Shown: in pieces, positions 36,758 to 45,916 of the stretch
Position numbering within the stretch: the stretch's first letter is position 1
How the letters are laid out: every line of letters starts with the position of its first letter
Assembly (NCBI GenBank): GCA_964464175.1
Contig: CAYXFD010000006.1
Location: 1 to 64,000 of the forward strand
DNA from: CAYXFD01 sp964464175
Lineage (GTDB): Bacteria; Cloacimonadota; Cloacimonadia; Cloacimonadales; JAJBBL01
Direction of reading: 5' to 3'
DNA length: 64,000 nt
The notes under the pieces: model-generated
Told to the model about the DNA's origin: nothing
The model's database searches: none
What the model saw: only the letters and a program-made list of their open reading frames with translations
Program-made: the position numbers and the translations under genes

Positions 36758-39757
36758 ATGAAATTAAAGCTGAACATTGCTATGATAATCGCTATATTTT
36801 TAGGTTTAATAATAAACTTGTCTTTCAGTAACTTGTCTGCTGACTTTGCAGGAGGTGATGGAAGTGAGGGAAACCCTTTTTTAGTTGCAAATGCTGCTCA
36901 ATTAAATATGATAAGGAATTACTTAACTTACAATTTCAGATTGATATCCAACATTGTTCTTAGTGATTACTCTGATAACGAGGGTTGGGAACCAATTGGA
37001 TCTTATGTACCGGAATACCCTTTTCAAGGTAGTCTTGACGGTGATGGATATATTATAAGTAATCTCTTTATTGACCGGGAAACAAGTGGAACAGGATTAT
37101 TCGGCTATACGGAAAATGCTCTGCTGTCAAATATCATCATGTTCAACGTTGAAGTAACCGGGATAAACGATGTAGGAAGTTTAGCAGGGAAAACCTATAA
37201 CACTGAGATTATAAACACAGATCTGCAGAACATTACTATAAATGGAGAGAGTAATACCGGAGGACTTGTTGGTCACTTTGAAGCAGAAGATAAAATGGCT
37301 TGCTACATCATTGACTCTTACCTGCAGGGTACGGTTAACGGCTCTTCCGATAGAATTGGTGGTTTAGCAGGATCGTTTCATGGAGAGTATTCATTTGTTG
37401 AGGATTGCCATACTCTGATCGTTGTCAACGGTAATAATCAAGTAGGTGGTTTGGCCGGAGAATTTAACGGGAGTTCTATCATAGATTCTTTTTCTTCAGG
37501 CAGTGTCAATGGTCATGAAGAAGTGGGTGGTTTAACCGGTCTTCTATATACATCGATTGTCGATTCAGGATCGGATGCCGACTTAACCGGTGTCAATATG
37601 GTCGGCGGATTAATCGGAGCGGGAGGTAAATACATTAGAGATTCTTTCTCTACCGGTCTTGTTGATGCTACCGGTGATAAAGCCGGAGGTCTTGTTGGTT
37701 CTTGTGAATTAGGCAGCAGTGTTATCCTCAGGTGTTTTTCAACAAGTGATGTGACGGCACTTGGAGATAATGTGGGTGGATTAGCAGGTAAGATTAACGA
37801 TAGTCTTACTCAGGTCAGTTTGTCTTATGCCTCAGGAAATGTAACAGGAAACAACTATGTTGGCGGTCTTTTCGGGTATAACTACTCAGGTGTCTATGTT
37901 GCCAACTGTTATGCCTCCGGAAGTATTGAAGGCAATGATTATGTTGGAGGTCTGATCGGCTACAACGATACTTATTATACATATTTGTCTCCCGGTTATA
38001 CCCATGCTCCCCTAAGCTGCTATGCAACAGGTGATGTGTCTGGTTCTAACATAGTAGGTGGTCTTATCGGGTTTACCAATGGCGGAATAATTAATGTGAT
38101 GCGAAATGAGTTACGTAACCTATACGCAACCGGTAATGTTACAGGTGATACTTATGTCGGAGGTCTGATCGGAGAAAACTTCGGTGCTCATATAATCTAT
38201 ACATATTCTACAGGCTTGGTTGAAACTAATGAAGGAGGGATATATATTGGAGGCTTAATAGGACGAAACCATGGTGGAGGTGAGGTTAGTTACAGTTATT
38301 GGGATTTAGTAACTTCCAAACAGCCGGATTCAGCAGGCGGTGAGGGTAAGATAACGGTAGATTTGGTTCGTGATAGAAGTGATCTCTATGCGAATTGGGA
38401 TTTTACTAATGTCTGGACTATGACCGACTACACTACCTATCCTTATCTGCAATGGCAGAATGAGCCCGGTATCCATAACTATCCCCCAAACGGTTATCAT
38501 AAGATCTTCTGCGGCAGAGGTTACTACTGGGAATCATTCCCCGTTCTCTGGAACAGGGATGCCAATGGAGATCAATGCGGCAGGGAGGTGCTTGAACCCT
38601 TGACCTATCATACTTACATCCAGGTTCAGAATGATATATACGAATCCATGGAATGGGATGGTGAGAATTGGTCAGAACCGCATATTTTTTTCAACAGCAC
38701 CCGCGGTTATCAGATATCATTTCTTACATCTGATGAATTCAATCTCATAGTGAACCGTGAGAATGCTTTGCCGGAGAACGAGCCTTTTGATTCGGTTGTA
38801 ACCATCTTCAATGATCGTGAAGTCAACTGGGTGGGGTACTTTATCCCTCAGACCCAATGCGCGTTTGCAGCCTTTTCCGGAATTATAGACGATCTGGAAA
38901 GTGTAAAATCCGAAGAATGGAGTATCTGGCGTTATGGAGAAGGTCCCGATGACTGGATTTCAAATTTCGCTAATCCGAAAGTGGAGTTTGGCAAGATGTA
39001 CATGGTGGTAACCAGGGAGTATGTTACTGAAGATCTTGATCTGGTCTGGAACCTTCCTACGGAAGAGGAGTATAGAGAGAATTTACGTAACCCGGAGTAC
39101 TTCACCTATGAAGAGAAATCCGATTATGAGGCTTTCTTCATAGTAGAGATCGAAGACGACGAAGATGTTTTGGAAGTAGCCGTCTATGCCGGGGACGATT
39201 GTGTCGGTGCGAGTGTTTTTGAAGGGGTTTACCCTCTGGAGATCCTCGCCTATACCGATATGACCCATATCGGAGAAGATTTCAGCTTTGCCGTTCACCG
39301 GCAGAGCGAGAGAGGAGAGACTGCCATGATCCGGGTAGCGGGGGTAAAAGACCTCGAGACGGGAGAGTTCTCGGATCGAGTGCTTAAACCACTCCGACAA
39401 AGGTTCTCCATAGTCAGATTAGGTTCGGGTGACTTCGAGCCTGTTCCGGTGGTAACTCCGGAAGTGATCCTTTCCCAGAATTATCCCAATCCCTTCTTAT
39501 ATAGTGAAGAGAGCCGTTCTCATCTGACCGAGATACCATTCTTTGTAGCCGAAAGCAGAGAGGTAACTCTGAAAATCTATAACATCCGGGGTCAGCTTGT
39601 TAAAACCCTCTTTTCCGGAACTGCCTCTGCAGGAAAGCATTCCATCGGCTGGAACGGACACAATGAACATAACCGCCGGGTAGGTTCCGGCATCTATTTC
39701 TATCGTCTGGAAAGCGGTGAGCAGGCTCTCACCAGAAAGATGCTGCTTATCAGGTAG
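36758..39757 (+). CDS. Secreted GLUG-repeat surface protein with sorting domain
   Basis: A 999-residue exported protein. I take the ATG at 36758, with AAGGAGG six bases upstream, which gives a clean signal peptide (about residues 1-29). About residues 30-570 carry some 13 repeats with the GGLxGxx core (GGLVGHF, GGLAGSF, GGLAGEF, GGLIGYN and so on), the GLUG pattern of beta-solenoid adhesins. A middle region of about 330 residues has beta-sandwich character and no recognised family. The C-terminal 90 residues are the sorting module starting SQNYPNPF and ending IYFYRLESGEQALTRKML. A surface adhesin or carbohydrate binder is likely. Confidence 0.86.
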   Translation: MKLKLNIAMIIAIFLGLIINLSFSNLSADFAGGDGSEGNPFLVANAAQLNMIRNYLTYNFRLISNIVLSDYSDNEGWEPIGSYVPEYPFQGSLDGDGYIISNLFIDRETSGTGLFGYTENALLSNIIMFNVEVTGINDVGSLAGKTYNTEIINTDLQNITINGESNTGGLVGHFEAEDKMACYIIDSYLQGTVNGSSDRIGGLAGSFHGEYSFVEDCHTLIVVNGNNQVGGLAGEFNGSSIIDSFSSGSVNGHEEVGGLTGLLYTSIVDSGSDADLTGVNMVGGLIGAGGKYIRDSFSTGLVDATGDKAGGLVGSCELGSSVILRCFSTSDVTALGDNVGGLAGKINDSLTQVSLSYASGNVTGNNYVGGLFGYNYSGVYVANCYASGSIEGNDYVGGLIGYNDTYYTYLSPGYTHAPLSCYATGDVSGSNIVGGLIGFTNGGIINVMRNELRNLYATGNVTGDTYVGGLIGENFGAHIIYTYSTGLVETNEGGIYIGGLIGRNHGGGEVSYSYWDLVTSKQPDSAGGEGKITVDLVRDRSDLYANWDFTNVWTMTDYTTYPYLQWQNEPGIHNYPPNGYHKIFCGRGYYWESFPVLWNRDANGDQCGREVLEPLTYHTYIQVQNDIYESMEWDGENWSEPHIFFNSTRGYQISFLTSDEFNLIVNRENALPENEPFDSVVTIFNDREVNWVGYFIPQTQCAFAAFSGIIDDLESVKSEEWSIWRYGEGPDDWISNFANPKVEFGKMYMVVTREYVTEDLDLVWNLPTEEEYRENLRNPEYFTYEEKSDYEAFFIVEIEDDEDVLEVAVYAGDDCVGASVFEGVYPLEILAYTDMTHIGEDFSFAVHRQSERGETAMIRVAGVKDLETGEFSDRVLKPLRQRFSIVRLGSGDFEPVPVVTPEVILSQNYPNPFLYSEESRSHLTEIPFFVAESREVTLKIYNIRGQLVKTLFSGTASAGKHSIGWNGHNEHNRRVGSGIYFYRLESGEQALTRKMLLIR

Positions 39758-39829
39758 TGAGAATCTTTCACTGAAGAAAGGAATTTCCGCAAATGGCACA
39801 AAGCAAAATACACAAATACTCGAAGGTAA

Positions 39830-39841
39830 CGGTATGCCGTG
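39830..39841 (+). repeat. REP-like motif, copy 2 (inverse of copy 3)
   Basis: CGGTATGCCGTG is the exact reverse complement of CACGGCATACCG at 39958-39969, 116 bases downstream. Between them lies a further palindrome, TACCGGTTACCGGTA (39892-39906). Confidence 0.55.
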
Positions 39842-39948
39842 TTTGCTGCATATTTTGCTGAATTGCAGAATGAACCGCAGGTACCTTGTTTTACCGGTTA
39901 CCGGTATGCAGAATAAAATGTTGGAACAAAGACAAAAGATCAATGATT

Positions 39949-39979
39949 CTGTAGGGGCACGGCATACCGTGCCCTGCAG
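39949..39979. repeat. REP-like palindrome, copy 3
   Basis: GGGCACGG-CATA-CCGTGCCC is a perfect eight-base hairpin; adjacent CTGTA and TGCAG extend it with one bulge. It is not followed by T, so it is not an intrinsic terminator. Its inner half is the inverse of copy 2. Such short GC-rich palindromes between genes are typical REP elements. Confidence 0.6.
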
Positions 39980-40024
39980 GGTCTATTCAGAAACCGAGAC
40001 AGAAAATTATAACCGGAGAATATC

Positions 40025-42415
40025 ATGAAATTTATACCAATCATTCTCTTTCTTACGATAATGTCACACCTCTCTTGCCTAACCTGGGAGATAAGGCAGG
40101 ATGGAACAGGAGATTTCACCGCCATCTCAGCCGGAATAGCAGTTGCCCAGGATGGTGATACTCTCCTTGTTCATCCGGGTATTTACCATGAAAACATCAG
40201 TTATGATGGTAAGAATATCACCATTACCAGCCTCTATGACGGTGATCAATACAATGAGAGCTATATTGCCAATACGGTAATAAACGGTAATCAGAACGGA
40301 ACGGTAGTCCTTTTCAACAATAACGAAACCCGTGATGCTGTTCTTAACGGTTTTACCATCACCAACGGGAGTGGTCATCTGGAATTGCAGTTCAGTGAAT
40401 TTGGGGTCGGGGGTGGTATTTACATCCAGCATGCCTCTCCGGTTATCAGTAACTGCATTGTAGAACACAATTTTGCCTACCTCGGCGGCGGAATAGCTTT
40501 GAGAGGCGGCGGGAATCCACTTTTCAAGGGGAATACCATCAGATACAACCTCGGTTACAGTTATGGGGGTTTTTTTAAGAGTTTGAATACCTTTTTTGAG
40601 TTTTGTACCGAATCCCTGAACAGTATATACCTCAACACCGGAAGTATGGCTAATGATCTTACCCTAAGCGGCAGCGAAGTTTCGAGTCTTGCACTTGATA
40701 CCTTCACCGTAATAAATCCCGATAAATACTTTGTTTGTTTGCATGAAAACATTCCTGCTGATTTTACCCTGACGATCAATGAGGGGAAGATAACCCCTGT
40801 TGCTGCCGATCTCTATGTTGCTCCCGACGGTTGTGACAGCAACAGCGGCTTGACTCCCGATGACCCTCTGCAGACCATAGCGCTGGCGATGAAAATGATC
40901 GCTCCCGACAGTCTCCTGCAGAGAACGGTCTATGTCTCGGAAGGGGTCTATTCCGCTTCCCTCAACAACCAGATCCTCCCGGTGCAGTTGCGGGAGAATA
41001 TTGCTCTGATCGGTGCCGGTAAGGAAACCACTGTCATCGACGGTGAACATACCCACCCCCTTCTTGCTGCAATTTCCAACTCGGCTGCCCATGACGGCAT
41101 CTTAAGCAATTTTACCGTAAAGAACTTCAGTCTGATAAACGGAAGCAGTATGATAAGGCATATGTCTAATACGGTTGTGTATTATCATTACACATCCGGG
41201 TATCATTTTGAGAATATTGATATCACCGGATGTCAACTTACCGGGTATAGTATTGTTAGCAGTTGGCATGGCAGCGGAGATTATTCCGTTAAGAACCTTA
41301 ACATATACGATAATAGCGGTAACAGAGCTTGTGTCTTAGGTCATACTTACTATGAATACAATCTCACTGCTCAAAATATCCGGGTAAGAGGTCAGCGTCC
41401 GGGACCGTTGCTGCCTAACTATGAAGGAGGAAATGGTGGCGGTATGGGTATAGATTCTCATTATTCATTTTTGATAACCGAAAACTCAACCGCCGATATC
41501 GTTAATCTGGAAGTGACCGATAACCTGATCGATAATGTCTTTCCCCCCTGGAGTCATCTGCCGCGGGGTAATCTGGAGATCAGAGGACCGGGAACCATCC
41601 GGGTCATCAATGCCACTATCGGTGACAATAACTCTACCAACCTAACCGGTGGGGGGGTGACTTTCGGTGAGCACATCAACCATATAGAACTCATCAACTC
41701 CATCGTTTACGGCAACTCTCCCCACAATGTAGCCGTGCAGAATACCATCGGTTCTCAATTTGGTGATGTTTATATATCTCATTCCCTCATCAAAGGGGGA
41801 GAGGAGGGCATATTATATTTCGATAACAACTGGACTAACCTCCACTGGGGCGAGGGTAATATTGATGCCGATCCGCTCTGGATAGGTGCAGTTAACCCTG
41901 ATATAGAGCATGAATATCCCTATCTTCTCTCGGAACAATCACCCGCCCGTAATGCCGGGACACTCGATATACCAGGTTTCGTGTTCTCTGAATATGATCT
42001 TGCCGGCAATCCCCGTATCTACGGAGATTCTATCGATTTAGGAGCTTATGAATGGCATCCTGATACCGGAATAGATATTTATGAGATACTTCCTGAGGTT
42101 ACTGATCACGATTACAATCTTTACAACTATCCCAATCCGGCAGTAAGCTTGCAGAGTATGGGGAGAGGCAAGGGTATGGGGACAACTATCAGCTTTATCA
42201 TGCCCCGGGAGGGGGAGGCGGTAATAGATATCTATAATGTGAAAGGTCAGTTTATCAGAAGGCTGTTCAATGCCGCTGTTCCGGCAGGAGAGTATGAAGT
42301 CTTCTGGAACGGCAGGGATGAACAGGAAAGGATAGTAGCAACCGGTTTCTATATGTACCGCCTACAGATAGACGGCAAACAGGCAGCTACAGGTAGATGT
42401 ACCTTTGTTAAATAG
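40025..42415 (+). CDS. Secreted right-handed parallel beta-helix protein with sorting domain
   Basis: A 796-residue exported protein with a signal peptide (about residues 1-19). The segments TGDFTAISAGIAVAQDGDTL and VHPGIYHENI begin a pectate-lyase-type beta-helix (about 20-220). A second helix begins with the DUF1565-like SNSGLTPDDPLQTIALAMKM (about 275) and continues to residue 680, ending with the NPRIYGDSIDLGAYEW phrase of choice-of-anchor Q proteins. The last 90 residues are a FlgD-like sorting module (NYPNPA, then IDIYNVKGQFIRRLF and TGFYMYRL). No polysaccharide lyase active site could be recognised, so carbohydrate binding or cleavage is only possible. GGAG stands upstream of the ATG. 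Confidence 0.85.
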   Translation: MKFIPIILFLTIMSHLSCLTWEIRQDGTGDFTAISAGIAVAQDGDTLLVHPGIYHENISYDGKNITITSLYDGDQYNESYIANTVINGNQNGTVVLFNNNETRDAVLNGFTITNGSGHLELQFSEFGVGGGIYIQHASPVISNCIVEHNFAYLGGGIALRGGGNPLFKGNTIRYNLGYSYGGFFKSLNTFFEFCTESLNSIYLNTGSMANDLTLSGSEVSSLALDTFTVINPDKYFVCLHENIPADFTLTINEGKITPVAADLYVAPDGCDSNSGLTPDDPLQTIALAMKMIAPDSLLQRTVYVSEGVYSASLNNQILPVQLRENIALIGAGKETTVIDGEHTHPLLAAISNSAAHDGILSNFTVKNFSLINGSSMIRHMSNTVVYYHYTSGYHFENIDITGCQLTGYSIVSSWHGSGDYSVKNLNIYDNSGNRACVLGHTYYEYNLTAQNIRVRGQRPGPLLPNYEGGNGGGMGIDSHYSFLITENSTADIVNLEVTDNLIDNVFPPWSHLPRGNLEIRGPGTIRVINATIGDNNSTNLTGGGVTFGEHINHIELINSIVYGNSPHNVAVQNTIGSQFGDVYISHSLIKGGEEGILYFDNNWTNLHWGEGNIDADPLWIGAVNPDIEHEYPYLLSEQSPARNAGTLDIPGFVFSEYDLAGNPRIYGDSIDLGAYEWHPDTGIDIYEILPEVTDHDYNLYNYPNPAVSLQSMGRGKGMGTTISFIMPREGEAVIDIYNVKGQFIRRLFNAAVPAGEYEVFWNGRDEQERIVATGFYMYRLQIDGKQAATGRCTFVK

Positions 42416-42535
42416 GGTTTTTGTCATTATAAACAGGATAATAACGGGATTGTCTAAGGGTCGGTATTATCTCTTGCAAAGAGACCATTTGTCAGAGAAA
42501 GCAATTAAGGAAACGAGAGGATAATCGTTCCTGAG

Positions 42536-43588
42536 TTAGAAAAAGATACTGAATAACCCGATGAGCAGAACAGTTACCGGAACGCAGATTAGAGTTGACC
42601 AGGTGATACTGTGAGCAGTCGCTCTTTTATCCAAGCCGTAGGGGACTAAAAACATATTAGTACTGGTTATTGGTAAAGCTGTATTAATTACGATAACGGC
42701 AAACCACGATGCTGGGATGATATTCAGGATAAGAAGTAAACCAAAGATCGCAGCAAAAACCAGGGGTGTATAGACCGCTGTCAGCAGAAAGATCTGCCGT
42801 ACCCATCTCCAGTGTTCGTCAGTCTCCTCTTTATCTAATCCGGCAAGTTTTTTCAATTCCCCTATCTTCAGATCATTAGGGTGAATTCCTGACCCGACAT
42901 AATACAAGGCTGCAGGGATAGTCAGAGCAGTATAGAAACGGAGAAGGATGCCGAAATCACCCCAATCTCGGGTAGTTAAACCTGTTAATCTTTGTAAGAA
43001 TATAGCTGCTACTGCAAAACTGATAAAATACCAGGGATAAACCTTGAGAAACCAGGGTAGATGAACCGGTTCATCTCTTTCCTTTTGTTCTCTATTGTTT
43101 AGATGCAGAAGTGTATAAGGTACAACAGCAAAAAGAGCTACACCAACAAAGGCCATAAAAATTCCGGCAGGAACTCCCCAGCCGGGAATTGTTAGCATTG
43201 CCCCGCCGACAAAGGCAGAACTTCTTCCTTGGTTAGTAAGCACGGTTTTCATGTATAATCTTGCTTGGGATTTCTTGAGATCGTGCTTCCTGATTCGGGA
43301 AAGGGCAAAAATATAAGCTAAGACATACATACCGGAAATCGTTAAAACAACAAGAATAACGAAAAAGAGTTCACGCAAACCTATAGGAGTATCAAAAAAG
43401 ATCCGGAAAACTAACACCGGCACAAAACAATATAGTATGATCAAGCCTATCTGTTTCATTGTTCTGTCGATTCTTTCCTGCGGGAAAAATAGAGTCAGAG
43501 AAGATGAAACAAGAAAACCGACCAGTATCCAGGGAAGGGTGTACAGGCCGGAAATATAAGGAATAATGCTTTGGATTAAATCTATCAT
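42536..43588 (-). CDS. AEC-type permease, substrate unknown
   Basis: A 350-residue inner-membrane protein with about ten hydrophobic helices, two sets of five divided by a charged loop near residues 165-175. The GGAMLTIPGWGVPAGIFMAF segment and NTALPITSTNMFLVPYGLD in the later half resemble the AEC (auxin efflux carrier/MleP) family. Such proteins export organic acids or other small anions. No neighbouring metabolic gene points to a substrate. It stands alone between convergent and same-strand genes with a 210-base upstream gap. Confidence 0.7.
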   Translation of the reverse strand: MIDLIQSIIPYISGLYTLPWILVGFLVSSSLTLFFPQERIDRTMKQIGLIILYCFVPVLVFRIFFDTPIGLRELFFVILVVLTISGMYVLAYIFALSRIRKHDLKKSQARLYMKTVLTNQGRSSAFVGGAMLTIPGWGVPAGIFMAFVGVALFAVVPYTLLHLNNREQKERDEPVHLPWFLKVYPWYFISFAVAAIFLQRLTGLTTRDWGDFGILLRFYTALTIPAALYYVGSGIHPNDLKIGELKKLAGLDKEETDEHWRWVRQIFLLTAVYTPLVFAAIFGLLLILNIIPASWFAVIVINTALPITSTNMFLVPYGLDKRATAHSITWSTLICVPVTVLLIGLFSIFF

Positions 43589-43799
43589 TGATGAAACCCC
43601 TTGGGATTGTAATTTTTATAAAGTGAAGGAGTGTTTCCGGTGTGAGTTTTTTTAGCCTTCAGCAAAGAACGAACGAGGATAACAATGTCCTATTCAAAAA
43701 AGCGTAACTCTTCATACTACTCTCCCTACGCCGTCATTGGCAAAAAAACGTTATTATTATAGTATGTTGATTAGGACTATCTTGAGGGAGAATCAGCTC

Positions 43800-44555
43800 T
43801 TAGGATTTCTTCTGAGGATCGGGAAAGAGACTCTTTAACTCAACCGGGAAGGGGAAAGTAAAGATAGAACCCTGCTTACTGGAAATCTCGCTCAGAGTGC
43901 GCAAAGTTCTTACGTATAATGCTCCTTCCTGAGTTGAAAGTATTTTTGCCGCATCTGCTAATTTTTCGGCAGCCTGCATTTCACCTTCTGCCTGAACTAT
44001 GATCGCTCTTCTCTCCCTTTCTGCGGTAGCTTGACGGGAAATTGCTTTCTGCAGGGCTTCGGGAATGCCAACATCCTTGATCTCGACCGCAGTTACTTTA
44101 ATACCCCAGGGGTCGGTCGCTTCATCAAGGATTTTTTGGATCTGAGTGTTGAGTTTATCACGCTCGGAAAGAATCTCATCCAGATCTGCCTGTCCGGCAA
44201 CACTACGGAGTGTGGTTTGAGCTAACTGGGCAGTAGCATAACGGTAATCTTCCACATTGACAACTGCTTTACTCGGATCAACTACTCTGTAATAAACCAC
44301 TGCATTAACACTCCCGGTAACGTTATCTCTGGTGATTACTTCCTGCGTCGGAACGTCTAATGTTACTATCCTTAGGGGAATTCGGAGTACACGGTCAATA
44401 ATCGGAATAATTATGACAATTCCCGGACCCTTTTCTTTCGTCAGCCTGCCGAGACGAAAAACAACGAGTCTTTCATATTCACGAACTACCCTGATAGCTG
44501 ACATAATAAAGATAAACAGAATAACGATAATCGGATACATAAACTGATTTAACAT
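43800..44555 (-). CDS. Slipin (stomatin/band 7 family)
   Basis: A 251-residue membrane-anchored SPFH protein. A hydrophobic hairpin (about residues 5-20) is followed by VREYERLVVFRLGRLTKEKGPGI, then DVPTQEVITRDNVTGSVNAV and the helical QATAERERRAIIVQAEGEMQ coiled coil, all hallmark slipin segments. It starts three bases after the NfeD gene; NfeD-type proteases cleave slipin C-termini in characterised archaeal pairs. The C-terminal hydrophobic SIFTFPFPVELKSL matches the usual NfeD cleavage region by position. Together they act in membrane quality control. Confidence 0.94.
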   Translation of the reverse strand: MLNQFMYPIIVILFIFIMSAIRVVREYERLVVFRLGRLTKEKGPGIVIIIPIIDRVLRIPLRIVTLDVPTQEVITRDNVTGSVNAVVYYRVVDPSKAVVNVEDYRYATAQLAQTTLRSVAGQADLDEILSERDKLNTQIQKILDEATDPWGIKVTAVEIKDVGIPEALQKAISRQATAERERRAIIVQAEGEMQAAEKLADAAKILSTQEGALYVRTLRTLSEISSKQGSIFTFPFPVELKSLFPDPQKKS

Positions 44556-44558
44556 AAC

Positions 44559-45857
44559 TTATTCTCCTTCTTTTTCTAAAAGTTTTACGATGAGAGTTAA
44601 AGATTGTTCCTTGATAACTTCAACTTCTTTACCGACAGGGATTGTAGAACCATCAGCACTACGGGCACTCCACAATTCTCCTTTTGCTTTTATCATCCCT
44701 ATCGGAGCAATCTCCTCAACGGTTATGCCTCTTCTGGGCAGGGTGAGATTCAGCAATTCTGTCTGAGGATGTTTACGGGCTGTGATAATTCTTTGAATCA
44801 CAAAGATCAGTATAATTGCTATACCGACCACTATCCCGATTACTGTCCTGATAAAGGTGCCATACCAGTCAAAACCCATCAATGGTTCGTGGGGAAGCAG
44901 CAGAGCTCCAAGCAGAAGAGAGATAATCCCTCCAATCCCTAAGACTCCGAAGCCGGAGGTGAAGATCTCTGCGATGATCAAACCAAAACCGGCAAAGAGG
45001 AGCACAATCCCTGCTGTATTGGTGTCAAACAGACCAATACCATAAATCCCCATTATCAAAAGAATTGCTCCCAATACTTCCGGAACAAAAGTCCCGGGAT
45101 TACTTAAACCGAAATATAAACCCATCAATCCAAGCATCAAAAAAAAGAAAGCCATTTGGGGATTGCTTATCCATTTGTGAAAACGTTCCTTAAAACTCAT
45201 TTCATGATAGATCAGATCTGCCTGTTCGGTATTTAACTCATAAGATTTACCCTGTTTTTCTACCACAGTGCCATGGATTTGCTGTAAGAGGCTCTGCAGG
45301 GTCGGAGCTAGATAATCTATCAGACCCTCATCTAAGGCTTCGGAAGCTGTTAAAGTCAGATTATCTTCAACGAACCCGCTGGCAATATGTTTGGGTCGTT
45401 CCGTCTGTTCAGCCAGACTGCGGGCATGATTCGCCAGGAATTTCTCTGTTTTGTCACTCGCTTCCTGAACTCCTTCCGGGGTAATCGACAAAGGTTGAGC
45501 TGCACCTATGGTAGTGCCTGGAGCCATAACAGCAATATCACTCGCCATGACGATGAAGGCACCGGCAGAGGCTGCGATAGCTCCTGACGGGGCAACATAG
45601 ACAACTACCGGTATAGGGGCATTCAAGATCGCCTCATTGATCTTAAAAGTCACATCTACCAGACCACCTGGCGTGTTTAATCTGATGATGAAGACCTCGC
45701 TGCCTGACAGTGTTGCCTTTTCCAATTCTCTTTCCAGAAAGGTAAGCTGCCCTCTGGTTATCATGTTCTCAATATCTATAACAGATACTCTTTGAGCTTG
45801 CAGCGACAGACAACTTATTACCAGAATAAAACAGATAAATGCCAGTATCTTTTTCAT
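44559..45857 (-). CDS. NfeD-family membrane serine protease (long form)
   Basis: A 432-residue long NfeD. A signal/anchor is followed by a ClpP-like protease domain with the LNTPGGLVDV strand, APSGAIAASAGAFIVMASD containing the nucleophile Ser, and the general-base Lys near EKFLANHARSLAEQT. Four to five membrane helices (about residues 230-350) and a C-terminal OB-fold domain (about 365-430, MIKAKGELWSARSADGS) complete it. GAGG stands before the ATG. It cleaves membrane-associated slipin, encoded three bases downstream. It lies 59 bases after the AMIN-TPR gene. Confidence 0.93.
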   Translation of the reverse strand: MKKILAFICFILVISCLSLQAQRVSVIDIENMITRGQLTFLERELEKATLSGSEVFIIRLNTPGGLVDVTFKINEAILNAPIPVVVYVAPSGAIAASAGAFIVMASDIAVMAPGTTIGAAQPLSITPEGVQEASDKTEKFLANHARSLAEQTERPKHIASGFVEDNLTLTASEALDEGLIDYLAPTLQSLLQQIHGTVVEKQGKSYELNTEQADLIYHEMSFKERFHKWISNPQMAFFFLMLGLMGLYFGLSNPGTFVPEVLGAILLIMGIYGIGLFDTNTAGIVLLFAGFGLIIAEIFTSGFGVLGIGGIISLLLGALLLPHEPLMGFDWYGTFIRTVIGIVVGIAIILIFVIQRIITARKHPQTELLNLTLPRRGITVEEIAPIGMIKAKGELWSARSADGSTIPVGKEVEVIKEQSLTLIVKLLEKEGE

Positions 45858-45916
45858 ATAAACCTCAATTCTTGTCTTTAGAAAAGAACAGTTTAAAAAG
45901 TCTCAATCTAAAAATG

